NCBI GenBank assembly: GCA_003136335.1
Contig: PLEA01000201.1
Location: forward strand, 1,778-8,672
Length of the DNA: 6,895 nt
Source of the DNA: Acidobacteriaceae bacterium
GTDB taxonomy: Bacteria; Acidobacteriota; Terriglobia; Terriglobales; SbA1
Reading direction: 5' to 3'
Made by a program: the position numbers and the translations under genes. This document shows positions 1-5,318 of this stretch, piece after piece. The notes below the pieces were generated by a model. The model worked only from the letters and a program-made list of their open reading frames with translations, had not been told where the DNA came from and did not search any database. The number at the start of each line of letters is the position of its first letter. Position 1 is the first letter of the stretch.

Positions 1-125
1 ATGCAGGGCTGGTCGCAGCTTTCTAGGCTGAGGCCACCCTGCGTCGGGGAACAGGACGGGCCACACAATCGCACAATCCTTTGCAGCGTCGCTACTCCGT
101 CTCGCTCAGGCCGCTTCGGGTTCAA

Positions 126-398
126 CTACCCTCTCGAACGACGAGCATCTTTCGACTCCGATTCCTCAGAATCGGTCTCATCGGGAACGCTTTGCGGCGG
201 CTTGGAACTGGCGCTCGCATCGTCCGCCGCCTTCTTGGTGGCGTCTTTGGCTTTGCCCCAGGCATTCTGAACTTTGCCTTCGGCCTGTTGCGCGACACCC
301 TTGACCTGGGTCTTCGGGTCGTTTGTCCACTCTCCGGCTTGGCGCTCGATGCGTCCCGCTATGTCCTTAACTTTCCCTTCGACACGGTCCTTATTCAT
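126..398 (-). CDS. CsbD-family stress-response protein
   Basis: A 90-residue, highly charged protein with no membrane segment. Residues 1-53 carry the CsbD pattern: an N-terminal KDRVEGKVKDIAGRIERQAG block, a central 'GEWTNDPKTQVKG' turn, and a second helical 'QQAEGKVQNAWGKAKDA' block with the spaced Gly-Lys pairs typical of the family. Residues 57-90 form a disordered Ser/Asp/Glu tail ending in a basic RRSRG. CsbD proteins are small, abundant general-stress proteins with no known catalytic activity; the Bacillus member is in the sigma-B regulon. The ATG at 398 is chosen because AAAAGGAGA lies just upstream at good spacing; the open frame extends to 461 without such support. The start is 71 bp downstream of the zinc-finger gene's stop, so the two may be co-transcribed, but a hairpin lies between them. 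The family call is firm; the physiological role here is inferred. Confidence 0.9.
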   Translation of the reverse strand: MNKDRVEGKVKDIAGRIERQAGEWTNDPKTQVKGVAQQAEGKVQNAWGKAKDATKKAADDASASSKPPQSVPDETDSEESESKDARRSRG

Positions 399-437
399 TT
401 GCAGTCTCCTTTTGAATTTTATTAAATCGACACTTTC

Positions 438-462
438 CTTGCGGCGGCATTGCCGGGGCAAG
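438..462 (-). terminator. Hairpin between zinc-finger gene and csbD-like gene
   Basis: A two-tier inverted repeat starts 8 bp past the stop codon of the zinc-finger gene. CTTGC (438-442) pairs with GCAAG (458-462) and CGGC (445-448) pairs with GCCG (452-455), with a symmetric 2x2 internal loop and a 3-base apical loop. It lies upstream of the csbD-like ribosome binding site, and no T-tract follows it on the minus strand. It could be a weak or Rho-assisted terminator, or an mRNA-stabilising or processing element that sets the relative output of the two genes. The pairing is seen directly; the function is inferred. Confidence 0.35.
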
Positions 463-469
463 TTCTGAC

Positions 470-643
470 TTAGGCAATTTTGCGTTTGTTGGGCTGATCC
501 TGCTCGATGTCATGGTTAGACTGCCTGTCGCCGGAGTCGCTTTCTCCATGTGCACCGTTCTGGTGAGATTGCAGCTCTCGTTCCGAATCGAACGACTGCT
601 GGCAGACCTCACAGTTGTTTTCATTCCTCGGATCCTGACTCAT
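470..643 (-). CDS. Small C2H2-type zinc-finger protein
   Basis: A 57-residue soluble protein. Residues 11-32 match the classical zinc-finger spacing exactly: Cys11-x2-Cys14-x3-Phe18-x5-Leu24-x2-His27-x4-His32, including both hydrophobic-core positions. Short flanks surround the finger, with a hydrophilic Asp/Ser/Gln tail ending in a basic KRKIA. Such a finger would fold around one Zn2+ and could bind nucleic acid or a protein. A single finger with few basic residues on its helix does not predict a DNA sequence. The ATG at 643 is chosen over an upstream one at 745 because GAGGAG lies 6 bases before it. The gene follows a 358-bp gap after the upstream response regulator and precedes the csbD-like gene on the same strand. 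Single C2H2 fingers are uncommon in bacteria, though short acidobacterial proteins of this kind do occur. The zinc-site call is strong; the function is unknown. Confidence 0.82.
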   Translation of the reverse strand: MSQDPRNENNCEVCQQSFDSERELQSHQNGAHGESDSGDRQSNHDIEQDQPNKRKIA

Positions 644-1001
644 GGTGAACTCCTCAATTCGTGATTGAAATCTGCGCAATCTTTTGCGCGCGGCACAAAC
701 AATGAGATGTCGAAGAGCGAAGAATGTTTGTTGCGTTTTTCCCATACCGACTCATGAAGTGAAATACCTCCAAGGTCGGTTCACTGGAGGCCGCGAGCGG
801 CCTGAGGATTACACCGGGCTGCGGCCTTGAATGACCCGAATTCCTTCCGACGGCGTTTTAATAACCGGTTTCTGACCTGAGGCTAGGCAGAAAGGCAACG
901 CGGATCTATCCGGTAAAGTACGTATTTCTGCGGCGATGAGCTTTACTAATGTTGCACACCGAAGATTTGTTCTGTGACCGCGTGCTTTGGGATGCCCAGA
1001 C
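644..1001. other. Intergenic region upstream of the zinc-finger gene
   Basis: This 358-bp stretch separates the response regulator's stop from the zinc-finger start. Apart from the possible 33-codon ORF at 654-755, it holds a short GC-rich inverted repeat, GGCCG/CGGCC, at 790-803 with a 4-base loop and no T-tract. A 75-codon minus-strand frame crosses it from 1036 to 809, but it begins inside the response regulator gene and has no family resemblance. I see no confident promoter or terminator. Confidence 0.5.
654..755 (-). CDS. Possible small ORF or leader peptide upstream of the zinc-finger gene
   Basis: A 33-codon ATG frame (MSRYGKNATNILRSS...ITN) ends 10 bases before the zinc-finger start; its TGA overlaps that gene's GAGGAG ribosome binding site. 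A GGAGG (767-771 on the plus strand) lies 11 bases before the ATG, which is a long but usable spacing. The encoded peptide resembles nothing I recognise and has no signal or membrane segment. It could be a translated upstream ORF coupled to the zinc-finger gene, or chance. Low confidence. Confidence 0.2.
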   Translation of the reverse strand: MSRYGKNATNILRSSTSHCLCRAQKIAQISITN

Positions 1002-1676
1002 CTAGAAGACATGAACGATGCCGTTTCGTACCGCATAGCGAGTTAAGTCAGCAACGGAATGAAGCCCCAGTTTGCGCATCAGGTTGGTGCGATGAGTTTC
1101 TGCGGTCTTGACGCTCAGATGGAGAGCTACCGCAACTTCTTTGCTGGTCTTTCCTTCCGCCAGTAGTTGAATCACCTCGCGCTCCCGACCGGTGAGAACG
1201 GCGCCGGTGTCGTCTTCTCTCTTGTCGCTGTGGTCCTGTCGACTCTCAGGGGTATCACGGTCAAGATATCCTTCCAACACCATCTGACTGACTCTCGTAG
1301 TGAAGAATGTTCTGTGCAGTTGCAAAGCCTCGACGGCGGCGACCAAGTCGCGGCCGGCGTCCGACTTGAGCAGAAAGCCGCGCGCCCCCGCACGCAAGAC
1401 CTCGCGCACGACCTGATCGGAATCGTGCATGGTTAGAATCAGGATGGGTAGGTTAGGCGATGCGGCGAGAATCTGCCGGGTAGCCTCGAGTCCGTTCAGG
1501 TTTGGCATGCCGACGTCGAGCAGAACCAGTTCCGGGTTCGTGCTGCTGGCAAGTTCAACCGCCTCGCGCCCGTCCTTCGCTTCTGCGCAAACTTCCCAAC
1601 CCGCGTGAGCTTCCAGCAACGCGCGAATACCTTGCCTGGCGACTTCATGATCATCTGCAATCAGGATTCGCAGCAT
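1002..1676 (-). CDS. NarL/FixJ-family response regulator (REC + LuxR-type HTH)
   Basis: A 224-residue two-component response regulator. The receiver domain spans residues 1-120, with the acidic pair Asp8/Asp9, phospho-acceptor Asp54 in LLDVGMPNLNG, Thr82 and Lys104, so it looks phosphorylation-competent. A linker rich in Asp, Arg and Lys (about 139-158) leads to a LuxR/GerE helix-turn-helix at about 160-220, with LTGREREVIQLLAEG and the recognition helix VKTAETHRTNLMRKL. It is expected to act as a phosphorylation-controlled transcription factor. Start: GGAGG lies 6 bases before the ATG at 1676. The frame stays open to 2039, but that extension has low similarity to any receiver and no ribosome binding site. 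It is about two-thirds identical by eye to the regulator at 3217-3927 (roughly 90 of the first 137 aligned residues), so the two are paralogs. No kinase is adjacent. It is divergent from the secreted VWFA gene. Confidence 0.93.
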   Translation of the reverse strand: MLRILIADDHEVARQGIRALLEAHAGWEVCAEAKDGREAVELASSTNPELVLLDVGMPNLNGLEATRQILAASPNLPILILTMHDSDQVVREVLRAGARGFLLKSDAGRDLVAAVEALQLHRTFFTTRVSQMVLEGYLDRDTPESRQDHSDKREDDTGAVLTGREREVIQLLAEGKTSKEVAVALHLSVKTAETHRTNLMRKLGLHSVADLTRYAVRNGIVHVF

Positions 1677-1743
1677 TCTCCACCTCCAAGGTAGTTGAGC
1701 CGTCGAATTGTCCGACCCCGCGCAAAGTGCAAGGCACGCGGGC

Positions 1744-1761
1744 GACCCGTCCCGGCGGGTC
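1744..1761. promoter_or_regulatory. GC-rich inverted repeat in the leader of the response regulator
   Basis: A perfect 6-bp inverted repeat, GACCCG (1744-1749) and CGGGTC (1756-1761), with a 6-base spacer. It lies 68-85 bases upstream of the regulator's ATG. It could be an operator half-site pair (for example for autoregulation) or a leader hairpin. It may also be chance in GC-rich sequence. Confidence 0.25.
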
Positions 1762-1976
1762 CGAGGGACGTCCACGTTTCTGGTTTCAAAGCACAACACT
1801 TGCCAAACGTAGATTTCATTGGATCTAAACCACCGTACTAACTGACGAAAACAGAGCGCGTGTAAGTTTTTCCAAATCACCCAAAAGCGTAAAAATGCTA
1901 GAACTATGGTGAGAGCGAGAATTTTTTTCGGGCAATACGGTGTTTGCAGTAAGGTTGAAACAATGGATGTGGATAG

Positions 1977-1991
1977 CTCTTCTAAGAAGAG
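1977..1991. promoter_or_regulatory. Inverted repeat upstream of the VWFA gene
   Basis: A perfect 6-bp inverted repeat, CTCTTC (1977-1982) and GAAGAG (1986-1991), separated by TAA. It lies about 77 bases upstream of the chosen VWFA start. It is a candidate operator or a 5'-UTR hairpin; its function is unproven. Confidence 0.3.
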
Positions 1992-2067
1992 GTTGTACGG
2001 CGGCAACAAAAATCGTACGGCCCCCATGGCGATTGGCATCTAAAAGATGCACGGAGGTTTGCATCAA

Positions 2068-3192
2068 ATGCATTTCGGTACGACTGGTTTTCTCCGCTCA
2101 GGACTGAAGATTAGCGCCGTTGTTGCCGTTCTATGCGCGATTGGATACGCGCAAAACACACCCTCTGCTCAAAGCAGCCCGGCTGCGCCGCCCCCGGCGG
2201 CATGGGATCCTGATTACGGTCCGCCGCGGACTGCCGCGCCTCCGCCCTCTGCTCAGGAACCGGCCGGACAGCCTGGCGAGCAGCAACCAGCTGGACAGGA
2301 TCAGCAGGCACCGATCACGGCAGAAAAGAGTTCGGATGATTCGGGCCGGTTTGTTTTCAGGAAGCAGGTACAAGAAATTGTCTTGCACGCCACCGTCGCG
2401 GACGAGGCAGGGCGGCTGGTGACATCACTGGATCGGAGCGCTTTTTCTATCTCTGTGAACAACGTGCCAGAACCGATTACATCGTTTCGCCGAGAGGATG
2501 TTCCGGTGGCTTTGGGAATCGTCATTGATAATTCGGGCTCCATGCGCGACAAGCGGGAAAAGGTGAGCCAAGCCGTGCTTAACCTGATCCGCGCCAGCAA
2601 TCCGCAGGATGAAGTTTTCGTGGTCAATTTCAGTGAAACCCCTTTCCTGGATCAGGATTTCACATCCGACGTCGGACTGCTCCAGACCGCCCTGCACCAA
2701 GTCTCCAGCCGTGGAAGTACGGCTCTTTATGACGCGGTTGTGGCTTCCGCAGTGCATTTGCGAGAAAATCCGCGGCTCACGAAAAAAGTGCTTCTCGTGA
2801 TTACGGACGGGCAAGACAACATGAGCCAGGAGACCCTCCAAGATGCCATCCGAAAGTTACAGCCGAACCAGGGGACACAGCCGAACCAGGGGGCGACGAT
2901 CTATGCCATTGGGCTGACCAGTGGAGGCATGACGCGATCGGGACGCGAAGCGCTTCAGAGTCTGGCGAAGAGTACTGGCGGGGTGGCATTCTTTCCTAAG
3001 AGTCTGGATGAAGTGGACGAAATTACGCGGACTGTGGCCCACGATATTCGCAGCCAGTACACGCTCGCGTTCAAGCCTGGACCGGCAAAAGCCGGATACC
3101 AGGCGATTCACGTGGAGGCAAAAGGACCAGCACGCACGCGGCTGATGGTCCGCACGCAAAGCGGATACTATCCGGGAGAGGCGGTTCGCTAG
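2068..3192 (+). CDS. Secreted VWFA-domain protein, acidobacterial family
   Basis: A 374-residue exported protein. Residues 1-28 form a signal peptide (basic Arg10/Lys14, hydrophobic ISAVVAVLCAIGYA, likely cut before Gln29). Residues 30-85 are a disordered Pro/Gln/Ala linker. Residues about 95-145 match the lead-in of the VWFA-related Acidobacterial family (VQEIVLHATVADEAGRLV then LDRSAFSISVNN). The VWA domain covers about 147-340 with a complete MIDAS: Asp154-x-Ser156-x-Ser158, Thr218 in GSTALYD and Asp247 in ITDGQD. It should bind a divalent metal and a protein ligand outside the cytoplasm; the ligand is unknown. A short tandem duplication, QPNQGT/QPNQGA, sits at 265-276. The start at 2068 is preferred because GGAGG precedes it by 10 bases; the in-frame ATG at 2047 has no clear ribosome binding site and would add seven residues. 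It is flanked by regulators transcribed in the opposite direction. Confidence 0.9.
   Translation: MHFGTTGFLRSGLKISAVVAVLCAIGYAQNTPSAQSSPAAPPPAAWDPDYGPPRTAAPPPSAQEPAGQPGEQQPAGQDQQAPITAEKSSDDSGRFVFRKQVQEIVLHATVADEAGRLVTSLDRSAFSISVNNVPEPITSFRREDVPVALGIVIDNSGSMRDKREKVSQAVLNLIRASNPQDEVFVVNFSETPFLDQDFTSDVGLLQTALHQVSSRGSTALYDAVVASAVHLRENPRLTKKVLLVITDGQDNMSQETLQDAIRKLQPNQGTQPNQGATIYAIGLTSGGMTRSGREALQSLAKSTGGVAFFPKSLDEVDEITRTVAHDIRSQYTLAFKPGPAKAGYQAIHVEAKGPARTRLMVRTQSGYYPGEAVR
2859..2892 (+). repeat. 18-bp-period tandem duplication within the VWFA gene
   Basis: The 16-base string ACAGCCGAACCAGGGG occurs at 2859-2874 and again at 2877-2892, a period of 18 bases (six codons). In protein it gives QPNQGT-QPNQGA, between a helix and the following IYAIGL strand of the VWA fold. 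It is in frame and looks like a recent duplication lengthening a surface loop. Confidence 0.8.
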
Positions 3193-3203
3193 TGGATCTC
3201 ACC

Positions 3204-3233
3204 GGTCCACAGTGGTTTACGCCGCTGTGGGCC
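3204..3233 (+). terminator. Long hairpin at the convergent gene junction
   Basis: This begins 11 bases past the VWFA stop. Positions 3204-3216 pair with 3221-3233 around a TTAC loop, giving a 13-bp stem with three G-U pairs when read as plus-strand RNA. On the minus strand those pairs become A-C mismatches, so the structure favours the VWFA transcript. No T-tract follows, so it would be a non-canonical or Rho-assisted terminator. The stop codon of the opposing regulator (TTA on the plus strand, 3217-3219) sits in the loop. Confidence 0.45.
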
Positions 3234-3927
3234 CGGGCCCAGTGGGTGTCTTGGGGGGCGGCGGCGGCAACTCAATCTGGATAAGGTTGTTCTTGATGGC
3301 ATAAACAACCAGATCCCGAATGGAGTGGAAACTCAGCTTCCGCATGATATTGCTACGGTGAGTTTCGACGGTCTTGGTGCTCAAGTTCAGAAGAGATGCG
3401 ACTTCCTTGGAACTATTGCCTTCCGCCAGCAACTGAGTGATCTCGCGTTCCCGAGCAGTCAGAGTCGGCAACTTAGGAGCCTCGTTTCTGGAAACGGTCT
3501 GCCCCTTTTCCAGAAAGCCGGCCAAGACCAGGTCATTCACCCGCGGAGTGAAGAACATGCGTTTGTTCTGGAGCGCTTCGACGGCAGAGACCAGGTCGCG
3601 CGCAGCATCAGACTTCAAAACGAAACCACGGGCGCCAGCGTCGAGCGCTTCGCGAATGACCTGGTCTGAGTCCGTGATCGTGAGGACGATCACTTTGAAG
3701 TGAGGGTCGTGCTGCAGCAGCTGACGGGTGGTATCCAAGCCGTTGAGGTTGGGCATCCCAATATCGACGATGACGACGTCGGGGTTCAACTGCAAGGCTT
3801 TCTCCACCGCCTCGCGGCCGTCGCTGGCCTCGCCGCAAACTTCCCAGCCTTCATGTTTTTCCAAGAGGGCGCGCAATCCGCGGCGCACGATTTCATGGTC
3901 ATCGGCCAACAAGATTCTCAGCTTCAT
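3217..3927 (-). CDS. NarL/FixJ-family response regulator with a proline-rich tail
   Basis: A 236-residue response regulator. The receiver domain (about 1-121) has Asp9/Asp10, phospho-acceptor Asp55 in VDIGMPNLNG, Thr83 and Lys105. The LuxR-type helix-turn-helix (about 155-216) carries LTAREREITQLLAEG and TKTVETHRSNIMRKL. Residues 219-236 form an unusual tail (ELPPPPPKTPTGPGPTAA) that is absent from its paralog at 1002-1676, which ends soon after the HTH. It is predicted to be a phosphorylation-controlled transcription factor. The ATG at 3927 is supported by GAGG six bases upstream. It is the last gene of a same-strand run, 44 bp after the REC-only gene at 3972-4385, so the two are probably co-transcribed. 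It converges on the VWFA gene, with only 24 bp between stops. No histidine kinase is nearby, so its partner must be encoded elsewhere. Confidence 0.93.
   Translation of the reverse strand: MKLRILLADDHEIVRRGLRALLEKHEGWEVCGEASDGREAVEKALQLNPDVVIVDIGMPNLNGLDTTRQLLQHDPHFKVIVLTITDSDQVIREALDAGARGFVLKSDAARDLVSAVEALQNKRMFFTPRVNDLVLAGFLEKGQTVSRNEAPKLPTLTAREREITQLLAEGNSSKEVASLLNLSTKTVETHRSNIMRKLSFHSIRDLVVYAIKNNLIQIELPPPPPKTPTGPGPTAA
3229..3258 (+). other. G-quadruplex motif at the 3' end of the regulator gene
   Basis: The plus strand carries four G-runs of at least three (3229-3231, 3235-3237, 3244-3246, 3253-3258) with loops of 3, 6 and 6 bases, matching the canonical G3+N1-7 pattern. It encodes, antisense, the proline-rich tail of the regulator and overlaps the end of the convergent hairpin. 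It could arise simply from Pro and Gly codons; a role in transcription ending is speculative. Confidence 0.4.
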
Positions 3928-3971
3928 AATTCGCCTCTTTCCAGATCAAGAGCTGCAGTGTCAGTCGAACC

Positions 3972-4385
3972 TCAGCGTAACTCGGCAACATTGCGACCCT
4001 TCAGAGCAGTAAACACCCGATGCTGACTTACCGCATCCACCGCCGCCAGCAGGTCGCGAGCGGCATTGGACTTCACAACATAACCCCGAGCCCCCGCTTC
4101 CAAGGCTTCGCGCATCATTTGTGGAGAGTCGTGCTGGGTGACAAACAGGATTTCCAGGGCCGGGCACTCCTGCCGCAACACGCGACACGCTTCCAACCCG
4201 TTCATTCTGGGCATGGTCACGTCGAGCACCATGACGTCAGGACTCAGGTCCTTTGCCTTTTCCACCGCTTCGGCCCCGTCCGATGCCTCTCCAATGACCT
4301 CCCAATCCGAATGCCCTTCCAAGAGAGTTTTCAGGCCCTGCCTGACAATTGGGTGGTCATCAACCAGCAGTATGCGAATTGTCAT
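3972..4385 (-). CDS. Stand-alone receiver (REC-only) response regulator
   Basis: A 137-residue protein that is essentially one receiver domain. It keeps the acidic pair Asp9/Asp10, phospho-acceptor Asp55 in VLDVTMPRMNG, Thr83 and Lys105 in YVVKSNAARDL, so it should accept phosphate from a histidine kinase. Unlike its neighbour at 3217-3927 it stops shortly after helix 5 (ending KGRNVAELR), with no helix-turn-helix. REC-only proteins act through protein contacts, as phosphorelay intermediates, or as phosphate sinks; which applies here cannot be read from sequence. Its close match to the receivers of NarL-type regulators suggests it arose from one by loss of the output domain. The ATG at 4385 has AAGGA about 10 bases upstream. 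It lies 44 bp before the REC-HTH gene and 211 bp after a second, frameshifted REC-only gene. Confidence 0.9.
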   Translation of the reverse strand: MTIRILLVDDHPIVRQGLKTLLEGHSDWEVIGEASDGAEAVEKAKDLSPDVMVLDVTMPRMNGLEACRVLRQECPALEILFVTQHDSPQMMREALEAGARGYVVKSNAARDLLAAVDAVSQHRVFTALKGRNVAELR

Positions 4386-4516
4386 TCAGTTTTAGTCCTT
4401 TGGGGGAGACCAGACGACTCGCCACATTTTATCTTTCGTTTGTGACAAGCCTGACCAAAAACCATTTTAATTGAACCACCAGAAATCGGGGGGGGAGGGC
4501 CCCTTTAACCCACTGA

Positions 4517-4535
4517 GGCTACCGTTCCGGTAGTC
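4517..4535. repeat. Inverted repeat (hairpin 1) in the REC-only spacer
   Basis: CTACCG (4519-4524) and CGGTAG (4528-4533) are perfect inverted repeats around a 3-base loop. They are extended outward by G4518-T4534 and G4517-C4535. It can form a stem on either strand. Confidence 0.5.
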
Positions 4536-4567
4536 GAGGTCCAATACAGGGAATCCTGTATTTCGAC
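4533..4567. repeat. Inverted repeat (hairpin 2) in the REC-only spacer
   Basis: AATACAGG (4543-4550) pairs perfectly with CCTGTATT (4555-4562) around GAAT. A second tier, GTCGA (4533-4537) with TCGAC (4563-4567), is offset by a 5-base bulge on one side. It lies about 30 bases past the stop of the frameshifted regulator. No T-tract follows on the minus strand, so it may be a weak terminator, an operator-like dyad or a leader structure. G4533 is shared with hairpin 1, so the outer tier of this hairpin and hairpin 1 cannot both form fully. Confidence 0.5.
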
Positions 4568-4596
4568 GAGGATGTTTGAGGGCACTGTGGACTGCG

Positions 4597-4999
4597 CTAG
4601 GCCCTCTGGCCAGCAGAAATGACCGGGAAATAGGTCTTGTCGTGCAATAAAACCTGGACTGCCTCGACGACCGAGCCGATGTCCTGCTTGGCACAGGCAC
4701 CCCGAACACCTGCCTGACGAGCGGCTTCAGCCAGCTGGTTCGAAAGGTGGAGCGTCACCAGCAAAATGGGAATCTTGGGAAAGAGCTCGGAAATCTGCCT
4801 GGCGACATCGACGCCGTTCAGATCGGGCATTTGATAGTCCAGCAAGATGAGGTCCGGGGGCGCCTCGAGCCACCTGGTGCAGCGCCTCGGCGCCGGTTCG
4901 CGCCTCGCCGCACACATGCCACGACTCTTGCTGTTCAAGAATCGCGCGCAGATAGCGCCGAACGGCGGGATTATCATCGACTAGAAGAATACGGACCAT
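4597..4999 (-). pseudogene. REC-only response regulator interrupted by a one-base frameshift
   Basis: Two overlapping minus-strand frames together make one receiver domain. The first, from the ATG at 4999 (AAAGG 8 bases upstream), gives MVRILLVDDNPAVRR through GEARTGAEALHQV. The second gives PPDLILLDYQMPDLNG through LLHDKTYFPVISAGQRA to the TAG at 4597. Skipping one base between about 4856 and 4873 joins them into a 133-residue protein. Spacing between the two halves then equals that of the REC-only gene at 3972-4385, with Asp8/Asp9, Asp54, a Thr and a Lys all present. A run of five C (4856-4860, minus strand) is the likeliest site of the extra base. As written, the first frame ends at 4727 after 90 residues, without the phospho-acceptor. 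Both halves are otherwise undecayed, which points to a very recent mutation, a sequencing error or, less likely, +1 frameshifting. Confidence 0.82.
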
Positions 5000-5275
5000 T
5001 GCGAAAGCCTTTCCGGCTTCACCTACCGATTGCGAACTCCGTCGTTCGAACCCAGGGGCTTTCGCACGCACGAAAACACCTTCGACGGAATTCCGAACTA
5101 TTTCCCTGCGCTGTGACCCTTTTCTTGGTGCTGTTTCATGACTGTCCGGGCGGCTACTTCCTTAATGCCCTGCTGCCGTAGCGCCCGGAGCGCTCAGCAC
5201 TTTCCTTAATGTGCTCATATTCGCGCTGTTCTTTCGCATCTACGCCGCGCAAATGTTCTGCTGGCATGATCGTCC

Positions 5276-5318
5276 CTCGGGGGGTATCACCTCGGGGGTA
5301 TCACCTCGGGGGTATCAC
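5276..5318 (+). repeat. Triplicated 14-bp tandem repeat
   Basis: Three head-to-tail copies of CTCGGGGGTATCAC occur at 5276-5290 (with a sixth G, so 15 bp), 5291-5304 and 5305-5318. Each copy contains GGTATCACC, where GGT and ACC form a small inverted repeat; the last copy runs into CCATGG. One-base variation in the G-run suggests slippage. It may be a short minisatellite or a cluster of protein-binding sites. Confidence 0.85.

Larger units (their letters stand above)
1677..2067. other. Divergent intergenic region with presumed promoters
   Basis: This 391-bp gap lies between the divergently transcribed regulator (minus) and the secreted VWFA gene (plus), so it should hold both promoters. The middle part (about 1805-1965) is clearly AT-richer than the flanking genes, with T-runs near 1867 and 1921. 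I found no convincing -35/-10 pair. It contains two inverted repeats, at 1744-1761 and 1977-1991. The arrangement allows the regulator to control the VWFA gene, but nothing in the sequence proves this. Confidence 0.45.
4386..4596 (-). promoter_or_regulatory. Structured spacer between the two REC-only genes
   Basis: This 211-bp gap is long compared with the 44 bp between the next two genes of the run. It holds two adjacent hairpins (4517-4535 and 4533-4567) and a G8 run (4488-4495 on the plus strand, followed by AGGG). The part near the downstream gene (4386-4480) is AT-richer and may hold its own promoter, but I see no convincing -35/-10 pair. It may work as a leader or attenuator, or simply split the run into two transcription units. 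Confidence 0.4.

Noticed and set aside
1..425. Plus-strand frames at 1-270 and 81-425
   Set aside because: They lie opposite the CsbD gene and read as its antisense shadow. Nothing convincing is left in positions 1-125.
790..803. Intrinsic terminator at GGCCG-CGAG-CGGCC
   Set aside because: The stem is only 5-6 bp and no T-tract follows on either strand. It also lies about 200 bases from the regulator's stop.
809..1036. 75-codon minus-strand frame
   Set aside because: It overlaps the 3' end of the regulator gene in another frame, has no ribosome binding site and shows no protein-like pattern.
1677..2039. N-terminal extension of the 1002-1676 regulator up to an ATG at 2039
   Set aside because: The extension resembles no domain and has no ribosome binding site. 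The ATG at 1676 has GGAGG at ideal spacing and begins a receiver at the usual residue.
3325..4445. Several plus-strand frames of 85-141 codons opposite the response regulators
   Set aside because: They are antisense to well-supported receiver and HTH coding sequence and have no family features of their own.
5086..5095. Palindrome CGGAATTCCG
   Set aside because: It is a single isolated 10-bp palindrome with no extension or second copy nearby; chance is a sufficient explanation.
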